Shown: in pieces, positions 56,313 through 64,000 of the stretch
Layout of the letters: each line of letters begins with the position of its first letter
Numbering within the stretch: position 1 is the stretch's first letter
Assembly (NCBI RefSeq): GCF_905220565.1
Contig: NC_059397.1
Coordinates: forward strand, 17,361,001 to 17,425,000
Source of the DNA: Melitaea cinxia
Lineage: Eukaryota; Arthropoda; Insecta; Lepidoptera; Nymphalidae
DNA: 64,000 bases
Direction: 5' to 3'
Translations under genes and position numbers: made by a program
Notes under the pieces: generated by a model
Told to the model about the DNA's origin: nothing
Databases searched by the model: none
Seen by the model: the letters and a program-made list of their open reading frames with translations, nothing else

Positions 56313-59300
56313 TCGTAAGTTTTTTTTGCAATCTTTGTTTCTTTGTGTATTTCAGATATTTTGCTTAATTATGTAACTTGGAAACTCTTCTAGAATTTTT
56401 GTGAACAAAAGTTACATTTTCTTGGAGATGAAAAACCAAACAGTCAGTTTTTTTATTGTTTGTATAAATTTTAAGATTAAGGGAGAAAAGTGCAAATACT
56501 TATGTATCAGATCTGACAGACCTTTTTATTCTCTTAAACTTTGCTATTCAACATTTTTCGATAGGACTCGTAGTTTTTCCAGATATCGTGATAAGCCGTT
56601 TTCAACTTTAACCCCCCCCCCCTCCTTACCAACCTCAAATCACCCGTATTTTTTTTTACCTTTTATTTTTCTTGTATATTCTTAGCTTTCTAATGGAAAC
56701 CCATCCAATTCTGTTCTGATTTCTTTTAATTTTTACAATTTTCAAAGGTTCAGCACTGGTTTATTATTTAAAAAAAAAAAACTTACTTTTATTAAAAAAT
56801 ATTTTTTCTTTCAACTGTCACTTATTATTAAAAAAAATAAACAACCAACATAATACATTTTTATACAGCGGAAGTCTCAGGTTAAGCTAGTTTTTTAACC
56901 ATTTAGCTATTTACTGAAATTCTTGTCTGCCTTAAGGTCAGCTTGTACAGGTTTTAAGCTCTTTTTAGCACAGTTTATACTAACCAACTTGTTTTAATAT
57001 GAAAAATAAAAAATTTAATATTTAATCGAGCGTTGTTTATAAAAATATAAGTGTTTTATTTAAAAATGAAATCTGCACTCTATTAAGAACTTAATTGATG
57101 TAATTAAAATAACTATGTGCATTTAAATTTTAAGTGTATGTGGCTTATCTTAATCGTCGCATTTTTATTAAACTTGGCCTAAAATCACATATTTGCTAAA
57201 TGAGTTATTAATGTAGACGTATTAGAAATATTGCAGATAACTTGAAATATTTAGATATCTAAGTAAATATAAACACCATCTGTATTTTTTTGTATGTCAT
57301 AAATGTAACGTCAAAAGACACTGCGGTCTATATTATATTTTCTGTAGGAAAAAAAACATTACTATGGTCAAGCGTGAGTTGTGTACAAAAACCTAATTGA
57401 CGTGGACAAAAATAACCTTGACCAAAAAAAAAAACGAATGAGGAAAACCTATATTTTTTTAAAATTGAAACTACATGTTTTGTATGAGATGTGTTGACTT
57501 TGTTTTACCAATAATTTTGTATTTGTCCTTACTGTTATAGTCAAAAATACCATCTGTGTACAATCAGTAGGATATATCACGGCTATCAATCATAATTTAT
57601 TTTTATATTTTCAAGTACATTTCATATTTATTAAAACCAAATTTCCAAATCATTCTATATTGCCGGTACAATGATTTATTTTTCAAAGCGGTGAGTCAAT
57701 ATTAAAATTACCTGTATGAAAACAATTGTTACGCAAAAACTACTAAGTCAACTGAATTAAATTTTTGTAATGACTAACCTCTTTTTAACACGCTTACAAA
57801 CTGCGAAGAGAAAGGAATAATATTTTTATCCTATATTTATGCGTGTATAGGTAGGCATACGTATTTATGTGTATGTGTGTAGGTTTACCCGACTTTAATT
57901 TAATTTCGGAACATTAAGACTGAATACAGAATTTAATAATAGAATTTAATAAGCTCCATTAAAAGGGCGAATGAACTATAATTATTATATTATAATCATT
58001 AAACTTTTTGATTTCACAATTAACTATAAATATGTTAATTAAGAGGAGCTCCTTACCATGTTTTTCTGGTATTTTTTTATTTCTTTATTATAATGGAAAT
58101 ACACGAGTACTTTAAAACAATTAAAACTGATTAAAGCGAAGTCACCGTGAGAAACTAATTCAAATACACTCAATTCTATTATTAAATAATCTACATTACA
58201 TGGAATACATGGGAATTATTAACAATACATACATATATATATTCTTGTATATGTATTAAGATTAGAGATAAAGATTGGACCAACAAATAATTTCAACAAA
58301 AATATTTGATTCAATAATTCTATTTTGTAGCGTTACTTGACGGTTTTAATTTATTTTTAAAGCTATTTATTTAATACTTTTTTTTAGAGTAGAGTATCAC
58401 AATATTAAACTATGTATAATGAGATTAAGGAAGAATTACAATCCAATCGCAATAATAAGACAATCATTGTCTGTTAAATAAAATATTATATTAAAAACAA
58501 TATCTTTAATTATATTATTCGATTGATTTGCGTAGTGGTCGCGATAACTGGTTACGCTGTCGTTCACAGGTTTGGTCGCCGCGTATGACATTTTTTTAGG
58601 ACGTGTAAAGGTTTCCTCGTAGTTTAGACGTGAGTGACAGTCTTTTATTTTCAAGTTCTTATTCTACTAACAGTCATTGAATGCTTATTGGTATGTATAT
58701 GTATTAGGAATTTGTATTTACATTTAAAAATATTCTGAAAATAAAACTCTAATGAATTAATCTCTATATTTATAAAATAAGATACAAACAATAAAAATGT
58801 TTTAGCTAAATTTAAAACGTCGTATGCAAATCATATTATGAGAACTGACCTGACGCACTGAATAATTTACTGCCAGTACGTATACAAAAATAAATAAATA
58901 AATAAGGTTCAAATGTTAAAACACATAATGTTTTGAATAACCCCAACTTTACATATCTATATAAACACATACGTCTGTTTTAGAAATAAAAAATGGATCG
59001 TTAACCTCACATGGGTTTCAAAAGCCCGTAGATGTATTTTGATTATATTTAAAAAAAAAAACATACGTCAAAAACGGTACCTAATTAAAAAAAAATTACA
59101 GACTTTTATCGTGACGTACATAATTTATTCTGATTTAAAATAGAACAACAAAAAGTCCCACACAATCAATCACTTGGAATATAAAAATCCGGTTTTTCAA
59201 ACATAAACATTTAAAGGCTCCCATTCACGCCATAATAGTCGTTGTAATAACGACAAACGCAATCACAATATTATAACAAGTAAATAGCACTAAATGTCAT

Positions 59301-59374
59301 TTAGCTCCGTCGAAAATAAGTATAATTGTTAATACTGTTGTATATACAATAAGATTTTTTACAGAGGTATTTCT
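56313..59374. other. AT-rich, no gene seen
   Basis: 3 kb with no supported exon, RNA gene or named repeat; only homopolymer and AT-rich tracts (for example a C10 run near 56613). Confidence 0.45.
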
Positions 59375-59528
59375 GGTGACTAGCCCGCCGGCGCAGTTTG
59401 CAGTAACACTGCTTTCTGCTCAGGCAGTTGTAAGTTTGATTCCCGCCTCGAGTCTTGCTGTGTATATAATATATATAAATACATATATCACACCAAGACT
59501 CGAGGCGGGACACACACTCACACATATC

Positions 59529-59561
<33 letters not shown>

Positions 59562-59705
59562 CTGTGTGTGTGTGTATGTGTGTATTTATCGAAAAAAAAA
59601 TTAGTTATATTAGCCGGCTGTTACCTATAACACAAGCATTAAATTGCTTACCGTAGGAAGAGATGATCGTCTGAGTATACTATAGATATTTATTTATTTA
59701 TTTTT
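59375..59705 (+). repeat. Family D tRNA-derived SINE with an inverted head duplication
   Basis: GACTAGCCCGCCGGCGCAGT, CTGCTTTCTGCTC, a decayed B box, and GGCTGTTACCTATAACACAA. TCCCGCCTCGAGTCTTG (59441-59457) reappears inverted as CAAGACTCGAGGCGGGA (59494-59510). (TA)n and (TG)n tracts follow at about 59528-59584. Confidence 0.75.
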
Positions 59706-59929
59706 TGACAAAGGAAGTTCTGAGTAACGTAAATTATGTCATTAATTGTATTACGCATCAAGTAAGTAAGAAGATTCGAGTTATCAAATTTTAAGACTTT
59801 TTCTCCTACGCAAGTAGCGTTACAATACATATTAACCTCGCAACATTCTTTTTTGAATATGTATGAGATCCAAAACGAAAACGAAATAAAAGTTCAAGGT
59901 CGTCCGACCGGCGCAACATGAATGGCTGT

Positions 59930-60178
59930 CTATATTCGGTCTTTTTTTATGACTAAGGTGACAAACAAGCAATCTGCGATCTGACGCTTGCAACATAAGA
60001 AGCATCACAAGCACGTTGTCGACCTTACCTCATTACCCCATGACCAGTAGCTCTGACTACCTTACTCACGACAGGAACACAACAACACTCTAGAGCATTA
60101 TTTCGCTGCAATTTTCTGTAAAGTTGAGGGACTTCCCCAGTCGCACCTTCAGATTTTGAATAAAATATTTCTTGCTGC
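59930..60178 (-). repeat. Family B SINE-like copy, diverged
   Basis: CATCACAAGCACGTTGTCGA, ACCTTACTCACGACAGGAAC, GAGGGACTTCCCCAGTCGCA, TTCTTGCTGCG. Confidence 0.65.
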
Positions 60179-60827
60179 GTTCTACTTCAATGATGCAGCT
60201 TAAAAATTATTTATTTGTAAATCAAGATAATCAATAGCACAAATGAAAAAAAATACAGTCTAAAGCCTTATTTTCTCCTTAGTAACTTTACTAGCTTTAA
60301 TATACTTACCTACATTTAATATAAGAGCCAATTGCTAAGTAAAATTGTATGTTAAACAATGCGGGCTCTTATATAATTATATACGGTGTGAACTAAATAG
60401 CTAAAACGTGAAATACCGTTGTCTAGAAGTGACTCAATACAACGTAGATAGGTGTATTATTTAATTCAAGGTAATTGTTACTGCAAGCTATGATTAAAAT
60501 GTTTTAGTTCGTGAGGAAGAAATCGAAGTACTGCGAAATTTTAGTTTTAATATGGTATAAAATTTAATGTGGTATAAAATCTGCCAATGTATTTAATCTA
60601 TATATATTAATACGTGAACCAAAAACTTTGTATTACGAATATTGCGGGCACGGAGGACTATAAAATTTTGCACACTTATAGTTTATGTATAGAAGAGAAT
60701 GTATTTTTTTATTATGCATAAAATACATCAAATCAATAAACAAAAACATTTCACACACTACTTATACTTCCACGTATTTGACACGCACGCGCATATGTAC
60801 TCTTTTGTTTATTACTTAACTTTATAC

Positions 60828-61115
60828 TGAGGTAGGGCACAGCAGGAATTTTCTGCTCAAAATCTGGAGCAGCCCGACTGGGGAAGTACCTCGACCTTAC
60901 AGAAGATCACAGCTAAATAATACTGTTTTCAAGCAGTATTGTGTTCCTGTTGGTGAGTAAGGTGACCAGAGCTCCTGGGGGAATTGGGGATTGGGTCGGT
61001 AACGCGCTTGCGATGCTTCTGGTGTTGCAGGTGTCTATAAGCTACGGTAATCGCTTACCATCAGGTGAGCCGTACGCTTGTTTGCCAACCTAGTGATATT
61101 AAAAAAAATATATAT
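60828..61115 (+). mobile_element. Family B SINE-like element, best copy
   Basis: TACTGAGGTAGGGCACAGCA, ATCTGGAGCAGCCCGACTGG, CCTTACAGAAGATCACAGCT, GAGTAAGGTGACCAGAGCTC, GGTCGGTAACGCGCTTGCGA, AAGCTACGGTAATCGCTTAC, CATCAGGTGAGCCGTACGC and a final ATATTAAAAAAAA. The A-rich end marks the 3' side. No tRNA-like box was seen, so the promoter origin is unknown. Confidence 0.75.
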
Positions 61116-61839
61116 TATTATAGAAGTATAATCTTTGACAATGATCAAACTTATAGTTCAAATTGATGATGGTCAAATTTCGACCACTGGACGACCACTA
61201 GTATATTCTTATAATATCAAAACTTAACTCTGTATCTTATTTCGCTGTTGTTAACTCTAGGGATGACAAGGGATTATCAAAACGAAAAATAAAATGCTTA
61301 AAAACATTTTTATAAAGGGATTTCAACTATAATCATTATAGTATTTTATACTACCTTATTATTTTGAGGATAAATGAAGGTCTATGCTTGAAATTAAACG
61401 TATATCTGGCGACAGATATCCCGTTGCGTAGGTAGATGGTGCCAGATGAAGGTAGATTACCCTACGAAGTCTATGGTAAGAAAATATCGGCACTGTCAGC
61501 AACGAAGCAGGTTTTGTAACTATGTGCCGTATATAGTCTTAAATGAGCCTTGACACATTCTTTTAGATCGGTGTTTTTTTTTAATTTACATAAGTAAATA
61601 AATGTTTTTGAGATAAACACACAGTCGAATATTCTCAAGTTAATACCTGAACTAATTACCTGATTTTAGGGGGTTGAAGGCTGATATACCTATATGTTTT
61701 GTTAAAATTTACGGTATAAATAATATCTATGTAAATGAAAAATTAAAAAAAAAAATTACAGCTTTTTTTTAAATTTATTTATCAAATAAACAATATTGTA
61801 CATATTTAATAAAAATAGCATTAAAAACCACACAGGTTT

Positions 61840-62050
61840 ATGACAATGCTATTTAGTAACCAACTAGTACAAACGTACGGCTCACTTGATATTAAGTGAT
61901 TACCGTAGCCTATAGCCTATAGATCTGCAACAATACAAGCATAGCAAGCGCGTTGCCGATCCCACCCCCAATCGCCCAGAAACTGGTCACCTTACTCACG
62001 ACAGGAACACGATACTGTTTAAAAGCGGTATTATTTAGCTGTGATCGTGA
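61840..62050 (-). repeat. Family B SINE-like copy
   Basis: GTACGGCTCACTTGATATTA, AGCAAGCGCGTTGCCGATCC, CTGGTCACCTTACTCACGAC, TTATTTAGCTGTGATCGTGA. Confidence 0.7.
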
Positions 62051-62334
62051 TATTACTTGGATAAAAACATACACTGGTTCATTGTGGCACAGGCTTTGCC
62101 TATCACAAGCACCAGATAACTCATTATTGTATGTAAATATTTTTATGAATAAAGCATTTTTTTTATTACTATTAATATAAACAAAAAATTGTAAAAAAAT
62201 TGTAAAATTTTTCAACCCCAAGTTTCCGACTGCGCAAAGTAAACGTTTCCTTTCTGGGTCATGGTATTCGCATGTATAATAAAATCCCACAAACGATTTT
62301 GGAATTGTCTGAAATAAAACAGAGTTTATATATT

Positions 62335-62510
62335 ATTTCTCAAAAGTGTAACTGCGGAGTTTCATGCGGAATCGGTGGTAGCTTTACTTCTACAAATATA
62401 GTAATTTATTTTTAAAGTTTTAATTTGTAAAATGACGATTCGAAAGTGCTCTTGGAGCCTATTTGAATAAAGCTGTTTTTGATTTTGATTTTGAAAGGAT
62501 CCATAAATAT
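62335..62510 (+). repeat. Family J retroelement tail
   Basis: AAAAGTGTAACTGCGGAGTT, TTTTAATTTGTAAAATGACG, GAAAGTGCTCTTGGAGCC, then a TTTTGA tandem tail. Pairs with 8430-8565. Confidence 0.55.
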
Positions 62511-62824
62511 CAGTAAAGAACGAAAGCTTTATAACTAGTGTTAGTGCCAAATAACTAAAAGTGACCTCGTAATGTCAAACGTGATCCAATAAATACATAT
62601 TAGACATAGCTTCAAAGAGAGAATGGAACGTTTACGGGTCACTCAAAACAAATTAATAAAAATATTTAAACGTCGAATTTCGTTATTTAAGATAAGTGAA
62701 AAATTACTTACGAAAATTAAAATTAAAACGTTAAAATTTAGATCGTAGCCCAGGATGTTTTTCTTTCCTCCTGCATTATCAATTTAGAAAGTAATTTTAT
62801 TCATAAAATGATGAATTAATCGGA

Positions 62825-63168
62825 CGCTGTGTGGCTACGGTAGTAAAGAATATAGCCGCCCCCTCTCTTCCTGTGCGTTGTTGTAAGAGGCTACTAACGG
62901 ATAACACAGTTCCACTACCACCTCGGAACTTAAAAAGCCGACCGATGGCGGAATAACCATCCGGCTGCTGACTTTGAAATATACAGGCCGACGACGAACA
63001 ACAGCGTCTTTGGTCCAACAAAGCCAGCCCTGCGGTCACCAACCCGCCTGCCCAACGTGGTGACTATATGCAAAACACATGAGTTCACGCCATTTTTGGC
63101 GTGAACTTGTGGAGGCCTATGTAAAACAGTGGTCTGTAATAGGATGAATTGATGATGATGATGATGTT
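62825..63168 (+). mobile_element. Family A SINE-like element with ~15-bp target-site duplication
   Basis: CGCTGTGTGGCTACGGTAGT, AATATAGCCGCCCCCTCTCT, AGCCGACCGATGGCGGAATA, CACCAACCCGCCTGCCCAAC, GTGGAGGCCTATGTAAAACA, (GATGAT)n. Flanks GATGAATTAATCGGA (62810-62824) and GATGAATCAATCGGA (63169-63183) differ at one base. The minus-strand open frames here are not genes. Confidence 0.85.
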
Positions 63169-63307
63169 GATGAATCAATCGGAACCATTTCGTGTATTAA
63201 ACTTGAATCTAACTTAATAAACATTTTTTTTTTCTCAAACGTCTCGATAAATGTCAAGCATTTTATATTTATAAGATAATCATAGCTTGAAACAGTTTCA
63301 AGTTATT

Positions 63308-63508
63308 TTTAACCGACTTCAAAAAAGGAGGAGGTTACTCAATTCGACCGTATATATTAATGTATCTTCGGGGATAACTTCGTCGTTTTGAACAGATTTT
63401 GATATATATTTTTTTTGGAAAGGTGATATCCCAGGTGTGGTACCACGATAAGGGAACCAGGATCTGATGATAGAATCCCAGAGAAATCGAGGGTAACCCT
63501 CGAAAATT
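63308..63508 (-). repeat. Family E fragment
   Basis: AACCGACTTCAAAAAAGGAG, TACTCAATTCGACCGTATAT, TGTATCTTCGGGGATAACTT, ending at CCCTCGAAAAT. Confidence 0.65.
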
Positions 63509-64000
63509 GTAGTGACAACAAGTGCAACAAAGTACGAGCAAAACAATTATTAAATGTTCAATGAATTCGTAAAATTAATACTACGAAAATGGAATTTACT
63601 TAATAAAATCTTTATCTTCATATTTACGTCCTTGTTATTATTATTTACTCCGTAATCTCTTGACGTAGTTCACAATTACATACTTATTAGGACTTTATCC
63701 CGTTTTGTATGAAAACCAGTCTATCTACCAGTAAGAATAATGTATACTATTGTACAATAGTATTCTCTACCTATATGTCAATTCTCGTATTCATTAATAT
63801 TTCTTAAATATTATATCGAATATTAAACAGAGATGTCTGGCACAGCGCCCTCAATGATTTTTTGCTTTGTATTTACTAACGAAATATATTTTGAAATAAT
63901 AATAAATAATAAAACATTTTATTGCCAGACAGATAGTTACAATTTTTTATATGAAAAAAAAAGGTAAAACATATTTTACATAACCATCTGAGACAATACT
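63509..64000. other. AT-rich, no gene seen
   Basis: 63890-63930 resembles a LINE-end AATAAATAATAAAACATTTT block; nothing else is supported. Confidence 0.4.

Noticed and set aside
61953..62290. Overlapping ORFs on both strands (75 and 126 residues)
   Set aside because: They lie over a family B repeat copy and AT-rich tail, with no domain.

Overview
This window reads as nuclear DNA of a butterfly or moth (Lepidoptera). It is AT-rich, has short phase-consistent exons separated by kilobase-scale introns, and is crowded with short dispersed repeats of lepidopteran type. The left third (2225-19955, + strand) holds one host gene, the visible exons of a Cys-loop ligand-gated chloride channel subunit. 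Ten exons are called, and all introns are GT-AG. They run from the extracellular beta-sandwich through the 13-residue Cys-loop and M1-M3 to a final exon with M4 and the stop. The signal-peptide exon(s) must lie upstream of the window or went unrecognised. The exact make-up of the M3-M4 loop exon near 19.4-19.7 kb is uncertain because of an in-frame TAG.

The introns carry a 5'-truncated RTE-type non-LTR retrotransposon with an open reverse-transcriptase frame (10469-12070), a 1.28-kb mariner with one frameshift (16253-17533, antisense), and many SINE copies, one of them inserted inside another with an 11-bp target-site duplication. Downstream of 20 kb I find no convincing protein-coding gene. 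That 44 kb is interspersed repeats in AT-rich background. I sorted the repeats by eye into informal families. A is SINE-like and shares its 3' end with the RTE element. B is SINE-like with an A-rich end. C and D are SINEs with tRNA-like heads. E is an element with AACCGACTTC/GAAGTCGGTT ends. F is a tRNA-like 311-bp unit. G, H and J are further dispersed repeats. There are also foldback MITEs.

The most unusual object is a 4.3-kb array (41760-46065). It has twelve direct 311-bp units followed head-to-head by three inverted units. Each complete unit carries a 73-nt sequence that folds as a full tRNA cloverleaf, with an intact B box and a T5 run just downstream. The whole array sits inside an older family C SINE and is bracketed by a 12-bp direct repeat. 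A smaller relative with the same head-to-head layout lies at 32451-33015, bracketed by a 14-bp direct repeat. The two loci differ by a base-pair-preserving double change in the anticodon stem. Both have C instead of the canonical U at position 33. This looks like a mobile, tandemly amplifying tRNA-like element and is the best candidate here for something undescribed.
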